Positions 24,481 through 35,262 of a stretch of DNA of 64,000 bases are shown in pieces. Position 1 is the stretch's first letter; the number at the start of each line of letters is the position of its first letter. The notes under the pieces were generated by a model. It had not been told where the DNA came from. It saw only the letters and a list, made by a program, of their open reading frames with translations, and made no database searches. A program made the translations under genes and the position numbers. Origin of the DNA: Bretschneidera sinensis (Eukaryota; Streptophyta; Magnoliopsida; Brassicales; Akaniaceae); NCBI GenBank assembly GCA_023935145.1, contig CM043699.1:66251638-66315637 (forward strand), written 5' to 3'.

Positions 24481-25312
24481 CAACATGGAGTTCACACCAG
24501 GCTAAGTCGCGGCCATGCCTTGTCCAAGCCGCAGCACACAGTATAGAGTAGTGCTGGAGGAAGGGCACACCATGGCTCAGCCTCCCCAAGGCTGTAGCAC
24601 CCAGAATGGATACAAGTGGAGGTGCTTCAGCCCTATTCCAGGCCGCAGCACAGCCTGTTTCAGGCCGCGGCGCTAGGCACACTGATGCACACATATTTCA
24701 GCCTTTAGTTGAGTTCATGAGACATGCTCAAAATGCATAGGATCACTAAGGATTGATGAAGGGCCATGGTCAATTGGTCATCAAGATCTAAGGGTGGAGA
24801 TTGACCATCAAGATTGGTTAAGAAGTTGGTGCACTATATAAAGGGTCACCTAGCTTCAATCCCTAACAACTTGAGACACAATTGTGAATATAAGTGATCA
24901 TCATGCAAGAGAGTTAAAGTGCAAGTGTGAGAGTGCAAAGACACAAAACACAAAGAGGCACTAGAATAGATCTCAAAAGAAAGGCTGGTTGTAAAGAGAG
25001 AAGTAGTATAAATTATGGGTAGAGTGCTTTTATAATAGTTCTATCACTTCCTTTCTTCTCTTCTTGGTTCTTCAAGAACTTGGGTTTCTTGGAGAGGGTT
25101 GCTGTATTTTTTAAAGAACTCCATTGATAAGATAGTGCAGAGAGGTCGGAGGAGCTCACAGGGATGTAGGCACATTGCTGAACCTCGATAACAAATTGCT
25201 TGTGTTATTTTCTTTCTTGCTTTCATTTGCTGTTTCATTTCATTACATGTCATTCTAGACTTGGGTGTTTGGGAATCATCACCTGAGCATTCTTGTGAGG
25301 TGATTTCCAACA
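24481..25312 (+). repeat. COP2 5' LTR (5'-truncated)
   Basis: Starts inside U3 at the junction with CHR1; the usual first ~100 bp are missing. GC-rich gccgcggc modules run from about 24500 to 24680. TATA is at 24835-24842. The end is tgatttccaaca. Confidence 0.88.
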
Positions 25313-25313
25313 G

Positions 25314-25400
25314 TTGTATCAGAGCTAGAAGAGATACCACAACAGTGGTATCAGAGCTTGCACAGCTGGGTATCAGAGCAAGAACAGAAGGTATCAGAGC
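25314..25400 (+). other. COP2 primer site with downstream PBS-like copies
   Basis: Four TATCAGAGC-bearing 12-mers occur at 25314-25325, 25346-25357, 25368-25379 and 25389-25400. The one beside the LTR is imperfect (ttgtatcagagc). The second is the perfect TGGTATCAGAGC. The first is the expected initiator tRNA-Met site by position. Confidence 0.75.
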
Positions 25401-25589
25401 AAGACTCCAAGAATTAAAGAACAAACATCTTGGGTGATTCAAGAACGGAGTAAAGATCAAGATCATATCGTGTTCTTGAGGTTGATTTAAGAACAGTGTT
25501 GAGATCAATCTTCGATCGTGTTCTTGAGGTTTAGAAGAAGTTGAAAAGCATTTGTGGGTGCTGCACATATCTGGGATCATCTTCAGAAG

Positions 25590-27103
25590 ATGGGTTCAAA
25601 TTTCATTGTTGAGAAGTTTGATGGAAAGTGAGATTTTTCCCTATGGAAGCGGAAGATCAAGGTTGTTCTTATGCAATAGAAGGTGGACTTGGCTATTAGA
25701 GAAGATGATGCTTTTCTAGCAAGTATCATGGAGGACTAGCGGATTGAGACGAGGAAGATGGCATACAACACCATTTTCTTCCACATGTCAGATAGTGTCA
25801 CAAGGGAGTGTGGAGACTCGAAAGATCTTGTTGTCATATGGAAGAAACTAGATGAGTTATTTCTTACCAAAACTCTCCTTAACAAGATTTATCTTCTTAA
25901 AAGAATCTTTGCTTTTAAAATGGATCCTAATAAAAGTTGCAAGATAATTTTGATGTCTTTAATAAACTAGTTCAAGATTCGGCTAGTTATAGTATTAAAT
26001 TCCCGGATGAGCAATTCGCTGTTATTTTGTTAAACTCTCTTCCTGATTGCTTTGATAATTTGATTAATGCTATTGAGTATGGTAGAGATACTTTAACCAA
26101 GGAAATTATGATCAATGCTATAAGGGCTTATGATTTCAAAGCCAAGATGAGGGAGGCATCAAGTGGAGAAGGGCTGTTCATAAGAGGAAGGCCAGCAACT
26201 CGGAATAGCAGTAGCACTCATGGAAACTACTAAGAGAAATCAAGAGGTGGAGGGCAGAACCATGGGAGATCTCATTCCAAGACAAGACTTGGAGGAGGAA
26301 AGAGATGCTTCTACTACAATAAAGAGGGCCATTTCAGAAAATATTGCAAGAAGAAGATGTGGGATGATAGAAGAAGCCATACGAACAATAGAGAGGCTTC
26401 GGTTGCCAAAGGAGAACAGCAAGATGATGTGCTTGTTGTGTGCTCAAATGTGAGCAGGAGGCAAGACAACGAGAAGTGGATTCTGGATTTTTGGTGCACG
26501 TATCACATGTGGCCTCACAAGGAATGGTTCAAGAATTTCAAGGAGATCAATGATGGAAGGGTCTTCTTAGGGAATGACAATTCTTGCCAAGTGAGAGGGA
26601 TTGGAGACATCCAATTGAGGATGTTTCATGGAGTCACAAGGCTACTACTAAATGTAAGGTATCTTCCAGATTTGAAGAGGAATTTGATCTCATTGGGGCA
26701 GCTGGATTCTTTGGGGTATACATGAAAAGTAGAGGGAGGAAAGATTAAGGCGGCTAAGGGATCTTTGGTAGTGATCAAGGCAGCAAGAAACGATGGAATC
26801 AATGAAATGATCGGAGAGACAGAAATCAATGATCAAGCAGCAAGCTTGATGGCTAAGATGGATAAGGCAGCCCTTTGGCACACTCAATTGGGACATATGA
26901 GCGAAAAGGACTTGCAAGTTCTTAGCAAGGATGGTCTACTTCGAGGAGACAAAGTTGAGAAACTGGATTTCTGTGAAAGTTGCATTCTTGGGAAGCAACA
27001 CCGAGTCAGCTTCAACACTAGAGTGAACATGTCTAAGGGGATTCTTGACTATATTCATTCGGACCTTTGGGGACCAGCAAGAACACCAACACAAGGAGGT
27101 AAC
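25590..27103 (+). pseudogene. COP2 gag to integrase start (part A)
   Basis: The ATG at 25590 starts the same MGSNFIVEKFDGK Gag as COP1, with a TGA about 14 codons in and further stops. The zinc knuckle (26306-26347) has its second cysteine changed to tyrosine (CFYYNKEGHFRKYC). The protease triad reads LDFW instead of LDSG. Pre-integrase LWHTQLGHMSEKDLQVLSK and GKQHRVSFN are well kept. The frame stops at ARTPTQGGN, where COP3 is inserted (27104); the sequence resumes at 47415. Both protease and nucleocapsid carry key-residue losses. Confidence 0.9.
27099..27103 (+). repeat. COP3 target duplication, left copy
   Basis: gtaac, repeated at 47410-47414. The integrase sequence reads through when the insert is ignored. 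Confidence 0.92.
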
Positions 27104-27902
27104 TGTAGGTATTTGTTTAAGGTTTGCACAGGTCCAACCATGGTTCAAAGATGGTTAAAGTCTAAACCACTAGAGGATTAAAGTTTAGCAAGTTAGAAGA
27201 CTGCACACATAGGCATCAATTTGGAGCAAGGGAAGGCCATGCGCACTAGTGTGCGCACTTCTGCACACAAGCAGAAGGGTGTGCGCACAGTAGCAGAAGG
27301 GAGCAGCATCAGGTCAATGCGTAGCGCACCTACTCTAGGGCACTCCTCCCAGCATGCACACCATCAGTTCCACACCAGCGCCGTAGTGCGCACGCCTTGC
27401 GCCGCACCGCCCATGCACACTGCTGCACACATAGGCAGCATGCATAAGGACCCTCTTAGGTGCGTGTGTGCAAGGTCAAAATGCACAGCTCCACTTAGGA
27501 AAGTGATGAAGGGCCATGATTAAGTGATGATCTTGATCAAAGGGTGACGATTGAATCTCAAGAATGACCAAGAAGTGGATAGCTATAAAAGGGGTTTCCT
27601 AGCCTCGTTTTTCATTATTTGAAACACACAAGTTTGTGACAATGTGAGATCAATTGTAAACACATAGAGAGAATTGTGTAAGAGTGACAAACACAAGATG
27701 GACTCTTTGTAAGTAAGGTTGGTTGTAAAAGAGAGAGAAGTCTAGATTAGAAAGAGAGCATTGTTAGTTCTCATCTTCTTCCTTTCTTCTCTTCTTGGTT
27801 TCTTCAAGAAAATTGTGGTTTTTTGAAGGGGATTACTGTAACTTGTAAGAACCATTTGATTTAGTGCAGAGAGTTTAGAGGAACTCACGAGGACGTAGGC
27901 AT
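27104..27902 (+). repeat. COP3 5' LTR, left part
   Basis: U3 and R of the LTR. It carries a gcgcac-rich middle and a TATA box tataaaa (27584-27590) in ctataaaaggggtttcc. It is interrupted after ggacgtaggcat by ATH1. The matching place in the intact LTR reads acgtaggcacattgcc. The ORFs at 27221-27523 are LTR sequence. Confidence 0.9.
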
Positions 27903-29105
27903 TGATGAGTGCCAAATATTGCATATTTTCACCCTTTAATTTACATTTGTTAGCTTAGGAATTTGTTACTTTGAGTTGTTTTCGTTGTTTTACAGGTTTA
28001 CAAGCTTAGAAAGAAGTTTCACTAAATTGCCAGAATTGCTTGTGCATATCAGCCATTTTTGAGGATTAAACTGTATTGATTTAGGAAGAACCAGAAGATG
28101 AGCCATTTATGCTTGGAAAGATCCGAATGTCTATTTTCTGGAAAATTTTACGGATCAATAAAATGATTTTTCTAGAGAAAGTTATGACAGTTTTAGTAGA
28201 CAAAGGTCAAAGAGCAAAAACTGGAATCTGCATTATCCCACATCGGATTGGAAGCATATTGCACTTGTAATATTTCCCTATATAAGCCCTTCTTCACTTC
28301 ATCTTTAATGTACAATTCCTGAGCCACTTTGGTGTTTATCGGTGGACGTCCGCTAGCATTTTGGTGGATCTCGAAGGCTTTGTCACCACAAGGGGAAGCG
28401 TCGCCCGTCAGCGAGTGGAATTTCTCCCATGTAAAGTTATTTATTTATTTCTTTACATTTAGTTATTTTAGTTTAAATGTTTAGCACTTTTATTATTGAT
28501 TGTAGTTTCATAGTTATGAGTGGCTAGACTCTTCAGCTAAGGTTGAAGATGAAGCCCCGCCGTTGTTTGGCGTAGTAGTTCAGATTTGCTTGTACAAATC
28601 TGAAAATTTTTAGTATAAATGTTCTGTCAATTATTTGAGTTAATCTTATAATTGATTGAGTTTAAATTGTCTGTTGGATATTCCTTGTGTTTCATCTGAT
28701 GGATACATTGAATGCTTTTCGATTAAATTGGATTTCCTTTGTGATTTGTTGAGAGCGGATACATTGGATGCTTTTGGTTTAGTTGGGATATTCTTTGTTT
28801 TTTGTCTTATAGTTGGATTCATGGAATGTTTTGATAGGCTATATTTTAGAACATATATGCTTAACTTCGGTGGGGTGGATTTGGAAACCTTAGTGTTTTA
28901 ATTATTAGTTTTTAAAAATCAATTTAGTTTAATTTTAATTTCTTTTGCAAATTATCATATGAAATTCAGAACGAGGTTAAAATAGAGTTAGTTTAGATTA
29001 AATTATATTTTCACAACGCAATTCCTTGTGGATTCGACCTCGCACTTGCACAACGCTATATTGCAAACGACTCGTGCGCTTGCGAGTAAATTAAAACTCA
29101 CAACA
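27903..29105 (+). repeat. ATH1 5' LTR
   Basis: Starts tgatgagtgccaaat and ends aaactcacaaca. Bases 28014-28207 are homologous to 36421-36615 in TR-GAG copy 2. It then diverges into its own promoter, with USE at 28235-28245 and TATA at 28279-28286. U5 ends with gtggattcgacctcgcac, shared in part with TR-GAG. An internal repeat (gatacattgratgctttt) occurs at about 28701 and 28757. The 28656-28901 ORF is LTR sequence. Confidence 0.93.
28235..28286 (+). promoter_or_regulatory. ATH1 5' LTR promoter: snRNA-type USE plus TATA
   Basis: atcccacatcg (28235-28245) matches the plant snRNA upstream sequence element RTCCCACATCG. The TATA tatataag starts at 28279, leaving 33 bp between them. This is the spacing known for RNA polymerase II snRNA genes of plants; polymerase III ones are about 10 bp closer. 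The same pair with the same gap is kept in the 3' LTR (34391-34442). Confidence 0.6.
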
Positions 29106-29111
29106 AGTTTT

Positions 29112-29129
29112 TGGCGCCGTTGCCGGGGA
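29112..29129 (+). other. ATH1 primer binding site (tRNA-Asp)
   Basis: tggcgccgttgccgggga, six bases after the LTR, is the classic Athila-type site. Confidence 0.93.
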
Positions 29130-29225
29130 ATTGTTTGGTTTGTGAAAATTTTTGGTCTAAAATGATTTTATTTTTCTACTAGTTAGTTATTTCTATTGTT
29201 TTTTTTTAAAAAAAAAATTATATGG

Positions 29226-30830
29226 ATGAATCCAGTGTCGGTTTCACAGTCTTTAGAGGACACTATTAAGGAGTACATGAAAATGACCGGCCCGTCCCTC
29301 AATGCTACCAACACATTCAATGTTGATAGCTGTTCTATCTGTGCTAGTCCCATGCATCTAGCACAGAATTGTCCATCAATGTCGGCTTTTGCCGAGTACC
29401 CCATGGAACAAATGAATGCTTTCAATGACTGTTGTTGGGAATCAAATGGATTTTACTCCGAAACATACAATCCAGGGTGGTGGAACCACTCTAATTTTTT
29501 ATGGGAGCAGAACCAACTGATGAATCAGGGAGGAGCCCCTTATAATCAATACCCTCCCAAATTTCCTCCACCAATACCAAGTTATGCCTATCCAGCACCA
29601 TTACCCGCTTACCAAGCTCCCATTCAAGCGCCAGTGTCGGTTTCACAGTCATTGGAGGACACTCTCAATGATTTCACGAAAACAACTAGCCAATCTATGA
29701 GTGAAGTGATGAGTGCAACCATAGAAAACACCCAAGTGATTTCTGAGCTAGAGAGTCAAATTGATCAAATCGCAAGTTATGTGGGTGAAGGAGAGGAAAA
29801 AAAGTTCCCCAGTCAACCTGATCCTAACCCAAATGAACAGTTTGCGGTGGGAAATTTATCAACTCCTATACAAGGGCAAGAAAGTGGCAACAAAGAAAAG
29901 AGAGATGCTGAGCCATCTACAGCCACTCCTATCATTAAGGATCTCCCTAGGTCATTTTTACCCAAAGTGCCTTACCTTGAGAGATTACAAGCGCCCAAGA
30001 AAGGAGAGGAGTTCGAGGATCCCCTGGAGGCATGCTTTGCTCACTTTGGAGAGGACTTGGGCTTAGATAAGTTACTAAAGGAAGTGAATGCCATTTTGGA
30101 GTCCGATCCTCAGAAGAGCAGTGAGACGGAGGAGACTATGGATGAATCACGTATTGAGGACCCCCTGGAGGCATGCTTTGCTCAATTTGAAGAGGATTTG
30201 GGCTTAGATAAGTTGTTTGAGCAAGCAAATGCTACTTTGGAGTCTGCTTCTCTGAAGATCAGTGAGATGGAGGAAACCACAACACCTGAACCCCCCAAGA
30301 AGGAACTTAAGCCTTTACTAGACAATCTTAAGTATAAGTTCCTAGGTCCAGCAGATTCTTTGCCTATAATTATAGCTTTAGATTTAGGTGATGCTCCAGA
30401 GGAGAAATTATTGGACGTCTTAAGAGAGCATAAGGAAGCTATAGGCTGGACTATTGAGGATGTCAAGGGAATCAGCCCCTCGATGATGATGCACAGGATA
30501 CATTTGGAGGAAGATCCTAAGCCATCGAGGGAGCCACAAAGAAGGCTCAACCCTGCTATCCAAGAGGTTGTGAGGGCAGAGGTTATTAAGCTGTTAGATG
30601 CAGGGATCATTTATCCCATCTCTGATAGCAAGTGGGTGAGCCCCATTCATGTCATGCCCAAGCGAGCTGGATTAACGGTAGTAAATAATAAGGATGATAA
30701 GTTGGTGCCAACTCGTGTGCAGTCTGGGTGGAGAGTGTGTATAGACTACCGTAAGCTGAACATTACCACAAGGAAGGATCACTTTCCACTTCCATTTATT
30801 GATCAGATGGTGGAGTGTTTGGCTATTATT
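29226..30830 (+). pseudogene. ATH1 Gag C-terminal region fused to RT N-terminus
   Basis: Open frame from ATG 29226. It starts MNPVSVSQSLEDT, a copy of its own later segment at 29631, so the normal Gag N-terminus and capsid domain are missing. A CCHC knuckle CSICASPMHLAQNC is followed by YNPGWWNHSNFLW and a proline-rich stretch. A helical SELESQIDQIASYV region precedes an acidic linker made of two 47-residue repeats starting EDPLEACFA (30015 and 30156). No DLGAS-type protease lies between the linker and RT, although it does in ATH2. RT begins at ELKPLLDNLKYKFLG and keeps HKEAIGWTIEDVKGISPS and WRVCIDYRKLN. A frameshift near 30826 ends this frame. Confidence 0.9.
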
Positions 30831-31189
30831 GCTTTTTGGATGGTTATTCTGGATATAACCAGGTCCCCGTGGACCCCGAAGATCAGGAGAAGACGACATT
30901 TACCTGTCCTTTTGGGACTTTCGCCTACCGTTGCATGCCCTTTTGGTTATGCAATGCACCCGCCACTTTTCAACGGTGCATGGTCAGTATATTCTCTGAC
31001 ATGGTAGAGCGATTCTTGGAGATTTTCATGGATGACTTCTCCGTCTTCGGTTCAACATTTGAGGAGTGCCTGCACCGTCTCTCTTTGGTTTTAGTACGGT
31101 GCAAGGAGAAGAACCTGGTGCTTAATTGGGAGAAGTGCCATTTTATGGTCAAGCAAGGAATTGTACTGGGGCATGTCATATCTCATTGA
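30815..31189 (+). pseudogene. ATH1 reverse transcriptase palm
   Basis: Continues RT after the frameshift: YYCFLDGYSGYNQ, TTFTCPFGTFAYR, then the catalytic motif FMDD at 31025-31036. NWEKCHFMVKQGIVLGH follows. The catalytic aspartates are intact. A TGA at 31187-31189 interrupts [10 protein letters not shown]; the frame is otherwise continuous to 31957. Confidence 0.9.
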
Positions 31190-31957
31190 GGGATTGAGGT
31201 CGACAAAGCAAAGGTGGATTTGATTTCCAACCTTCCACCCCCACGTACGGTGAAAGAGGTTCGATCTTTTCTGGGCCATGCAGGTTTCTATAGGCGATTT
31301 ATCCAGAATTTCAGCAAGATCAGCAGGCCCTTGTGCAAGTTGTTGCTGAAAGATGCCCCATTTCTATTTGATGAGGATTGTAAGAAAGCATTTGGGGATC
31401 TGAAGAAGATTATGACGTCCACACCCATTATTCAGCTACCCAACTGGGGTGTGCCTTTTGAGATTATGTGTGACGCATCAGACTATGCTGTTGGAGTTGT
31501 TTTGGGGCAGTGTGTTGATAAACTTCCCCATGATATCTATTATGCAAGTCAAACTCTAAACGACGCACAACTCAATTACTCTACCACTGAGAAGGAGTTG
31601 CTTGCAGTCGTTTTTGCATTAGACAAGTTCAGATCCTACTTGTTAGGATCTAAAGTCATTATCTACTCGGACCATGCTATATTGAAGTATCTTTTCTCTA
31701 AAAAAGATGCTAAATCTCGTCTTATCCGATGGATCTTGCTACTTCAAGAGTTCGACATTGAGATTCGGGATAAGAAAGGTTCAGAAAATGTGGTGGCGGA
31801 CCATTTGTCTAGATTGAATGTGGAATTCACTGAGGCTGCCACTCCCATTTCTGAGACCTTTCCTGATGAGCAATTGATGCACATTGCTCACAGTTTCGCA
31901 CCATGGTTTGCTGACATAGTGAACTATCTTGTCACCAGACACATGCCCTTGCATTGA
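31190..31957 (+). pseudogene. ATH1 RT connection and RNase H
   Basis: [25 protein letters not shown] connection (here [16 protein letters not shown]), then RNase H with [45 protein letters not shown] and [11 protein letters not shown]. The active-site D, E, D residues are visible. The frame ends in a TGA (31955-31957) that sits where the polyprotein should run on into integrase; 31982 onward is in the same frame. Confidence 0.9.
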
Positions 31958-33198
31958 GGAAGGCAAGATAAATCAAAATTTTTGGCCATGGTAAAACACT
32001 TTTTCTGGGACGATCCTTACCTGTTCAAGTATTGTCCTGATCAGATCATTAGACGGTGTATTCCTGAGCATGACCAATCTAATGTCATCGCTTTTTGTCA
32101 TGATCATGCATGTGGAGGCCATTTTAGTGCTAAAAAGACCGCTACAAAGATTTTGCAGTGTGGATTTTATTGGCCTACCCTGTTCCGAGACTCTCACACC
32201 TACTGTGTATCTTGTGAGCGTTGCCAAAAGCTAGGGAGTCTTTCTAGGAGAAATATGATGCCCTTCAACCCTATTCTGATTATTGAGATTTTTGATGTGT
32301 GGGGCATTGATTTCATGGGACCGTTCCCAAACTCCTTTGGCTACTTATACATTCTAGTTGCTGTAGACTATCTGTCCAACTGGGTAAAGGCCGTTGCGTG
32401 CAAGACCAATGACCACAGAGTTGTGGTCCAGTTCTTGAAAGACACTATTTTTGCTCGTTTTGGTATGCCTCGAGTAATCATAAGTGATGGAGGTAAGCAC
32501 TTTTGCAACAAGATCTTTGAGCAGTTGATGAAAAAGTATTTCATCACGCACAAAGTTGCCACCCCGTATCACCCACAGACGAGTGGTCAAGTGGAAATTT
32601 CAAATCGCGAGATCAAACAAATTTTGGAAAAGACTGTGAACCCTAATAGAAAGGATTGGCCTCTACGATTGACTGATGTACTGTGGGCATATCGGACAGC
32701 CTTCAAGACGCCAATTGGCATGTCTCCCTATCGCATTGTGTACAGAAAGGAATGTCACCTTCCGGTTGAATTAGAGTGTCGTGCGTATTGGGCTATCAAG
32801 CAACTGAATTTCAATCTTTCCAAGGCTGGCTCACAACGGAAGCTCCAACTCAATGAATTGAAGGAGCTGCGGAATGATGCATATGAGTGTGCTCGATCAT
32901 ACAAAGCACAAATGAAGAAGACTCATGACCAAAACATTTTGAGACGAGCTTTTGAGCTGGGTCAGAAAGTTTTTCTTTACAATTCGCGCCTACATCTTTT
33001 TCCATGTAAGCTCAAATCCTGATGGTCAGGCCCATTCATTATTCGATCAGTTTTTCCTCATGGGGCCATCGAGATTGAGGATCCTAAGAATGGAAATACT
33101 TTCAAGGTAAATGGACAGAGGCTAAAACCATTCTTAGAGTTGAGGAGTCCGAACATTGAGACGATACTGTTGGAGGATCCTAGTTACTCAGATTGAGT
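31958..33198 (+). pseudogene. ATH1 integrase
   Basis: The zinc-binding HHCC region ([14 protein letters not shown] to CERC) precedes the core with [28 protein letters not shown] and [14 protein letters not shown] and E present. The C-terminal domain includes [30 protein letters not shown] and, after a TGA at 33020-33022, SGPFIIRSVFPHGAIEI and FKVNGQRLKPF up to 33198. No chromodomain and no env-like ORF follow. Apart from the TGA codons it is one of the best preserved domains in the window. Confidence 0.9.
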
Positions 33199-34043
33199 GT
33201 AGTATTCTAGGAAGAGTCTAGCTGAAGACTTTAAAGTTAGCGCTCATGGGAGGCACCCCACAGCTTATCTTTTCTGTTTATTTATTATTTCGCATTTTTA
33301 TGATTAATGTTTGTTTCCAGTTTTTAGTTTTCAGGGACAATGCGTACTTCAGTTCAAGTTTGGGGGTATGCTATGAGCCATACCAGTCTAGCTAGTTCTC
33401 CATATCTCAGGTCAGCTCGTTCCATATTAGTCACACATTGGGGTCAATGTGTAATTTAAGTTTGGGGGTATGGGAGACACATCACACACTTTGTCCTAAT
33501 TTGTTGTCTTTTCGTCGTAGAGATAAATGCATGCTCATGTTATCGTGAAATTTTGGTTGATCTAAACAATTTATGTGATGTGATGTCATTGGTGAGCTTA
33601 ACATTTTGAACACATGATCTGGTGATAAATTTTAAAATTTAGTTACTTACCTTAGGCGTTTGATAATTCACATGTTTGACATAATCTAACACGAGCACAT
33701 TAGCACAAATTATGTGAGGTATGACATGTGATTTTAATGTGTATTTTTCCTTATCTTAACTGAAACTGGATGACTTGTTGGATGAACTCTTGGGCATAGA
33801 AAAGCATAAATAAATAAATAAATAAAAATCATTATCATAAATAAACTTTCTGCTGAGTAACTGGACCTCTTGCCTCAGTAAGCAGTGAGTGTTCACGTCA
33901 AAAGGTGGAATTTTGCTTGGTAGTATTAAGGCCGGTTTAATTTCGTAGCCTTTTTGACTCGAGTGATGAACTTATCTTTATGTTCTTTGTTTTTCATTAG
34001 GTTTTTTTTATTATTTTGTTTTGCTAAGGGACTAGCAAATTGT
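33199..34043 (+). other. ATH1 3' untranslated region
   Basis: No gene seen. It contains the block ctcatgggaggcacccca (33244-33261) shared with both TR-GAG copies, two early polypurine-like tracts caagtttgggggtat (about 33355 and 33458) and an aaat microsatellite near 33810. Its beginning, aggaagagtctagctgaaga, is also shared with the sequence after TR-GAG gag. Confidence 0.75.
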
Positions 34044-34058
34044 AAGTTTGGGGGTATT
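34044..34058 (+). other. ATH1 polypurine tract
   Basis: aagtttgggggtatt directly before the 3' LTR start tgatgagtgcc. Confidence 0.85.
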
Positions 34059-35262
34059 TGATGAGTGCCAAATATTGCATATTTTGGCCCTTTAATTTAC
34101 ATTTGTTAGCTTAGGAATTTGTTACTTTGAGTTATTTTCGTTGTTTTACAGGTTTACAAGCTTGGAAAGAAGTTTCACTAAATTGCCAGAATTCCTCATG
34201 CAGATCAGCCATTTTTGAGGATTAAACTGTATTGATTTAGGAAGAACCAGAAGATGAACCATATATGCTTGGAAAGATCCCGATGCTTATTTTCTGGGGA
34301 ATTTTACGGATCAATAAAATGATTTTTCTAGAGAAAGTTATGGCAGTTTTAGTAGACAAAGGTCAAAGAACAAAAACTGGAATCTGCATTATCCCACATC
34401 GGATTGGAAGCATATTGCACTTGTGATATTTTCCTATATAAGCCCTTCTTCACTTCATCTTTAATGTACAATTCCTGAGCCACTTTAGTGTTTACCGGTG
34501 GACGTCCGCTAGCATTCTGGTGGATCTCGAAGGCATTATCATCACAAGGGGAAGCATCGCCCGTCAGCGAGTGGAATTTCTCCCATGTAAAGCTATTTAT
34601 TTATTTCTGTACATTTAGTTGTTTTAGTTTAAATATTTAGCACTTTTATTATGGATTGTAGTTTCATAGTTATGAGTGGCTTGACTCTTCAGCTAAGGTT
34701 GAAGATGAAGCCCCGCCGTTGTTTGGCGTAGTAGTTCAGATTTGCTTGTACAAATCTGACAATTTTTAGTATGAATGTTCTGTCAATTATTTGAGTTAAT
34801 ATTATAATTGATTGAGTTTAAATTGTCTGTTAGATATTCCTTGTGTTTCATCTGATGGATACATTGAATGCTTTTCAATTAAATTGGATTTCCTTTGTGA
34901 TTTGTTGAGAGCGGATACATTGGATGCTTTTGGTTTAGTTGAGATATTCTTTGTTTTTTGTCTTATAGTTGGATTCATGGAATGTTTTGATAGGCTATAT
35001 TTTTAGAACATATATGCTTAACTTCGGTGGAGTGGATTTGGAAACCTTAGTGTTTTAATTATTAGTTTTTAAAAATGAATTTAGTTTAATTTTAATTTCT
35101 TTTGCAAATTATCATCTGAAATTCGGAACTAGGTTAAAATAGAGTTAGTTTAGATTAAATTATATTTTCACAACGCAATTCCCTGTGGATTCGACCTCGC
35201 ACTTGCACAACGCTATATTGCAAACGACTCGTGCGCTTGCGAGTAAATTAAAACTCACAACA
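34059..35262 (+). repeat. ATH1 3' LTR
   Basis: 1204 bp, tgatgagtgccaaat to aaactcacaaca. USE at 34391-34401, TATA from 34435, again a 33-bp gap. The ORF at 34812-35006 is the LTR copy of the one in the 5' LTR and not a gene. Confidence 0.93.

Larger units (their letters stand above)
27903..35262 (+). mobile_element. ATH1, Athila-type gypsy element lacking Gag N-terminus and protease
   Basis: A 7360-bp gypsy element in the 5' LTR of COP3. LTRs of 1203 and 1204 bp differ by a few percent by eye. A perfect tRNA-Asp primer site, a polypurine tract and gag-pol remnants are present. The flanks ggcat (27898-27902) and tgcac (35263-35267) are each one change from the unoccupied site ggcac. The element keeps RT, RNase H and integrase, but the N-terminal Gag capsid domain and the protease are absent. 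Confidence 0.92.

Noticed and set aside
25044..25580. 178-codon minus-strand ORF with FTPFLN-type repeats
   Set aside because: Antisense of the copia leader repeats (gatcgtgttcttgagg). The same applies to 55104-55880.
28235..28286. A real snRNA gene behind the USE-TATA pair
   Set aside because: No U-snRNA sequence follows; downstream is ordinary LTR, and the pair is duplicated in the 3' LTR.
28656..28901. 81-codon ORF, repeated at 34812-35006
   Set aside because: Both lie at the same place of the ATH1 LTRs, share no similarity with known proteins and differ in length because of single-base changes.
29112..29129. Possible tRNA gene segment
   Set aside because: Only 18 bases match tRNA-Asp (3' end complement) and their place next to the LTR makes this a primer binding site.
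30182..30610. 142-codon ORF on the minus strand
   Set aside because: Exact antisense shadow of the ATH1 acidic linker and RT start, which have clear family similarity on the plus strand.
33199..34043. env-like third ORF, as in some Athila elements
   Set aside because: No open frame of useful length between integrase and the 3' LTR.
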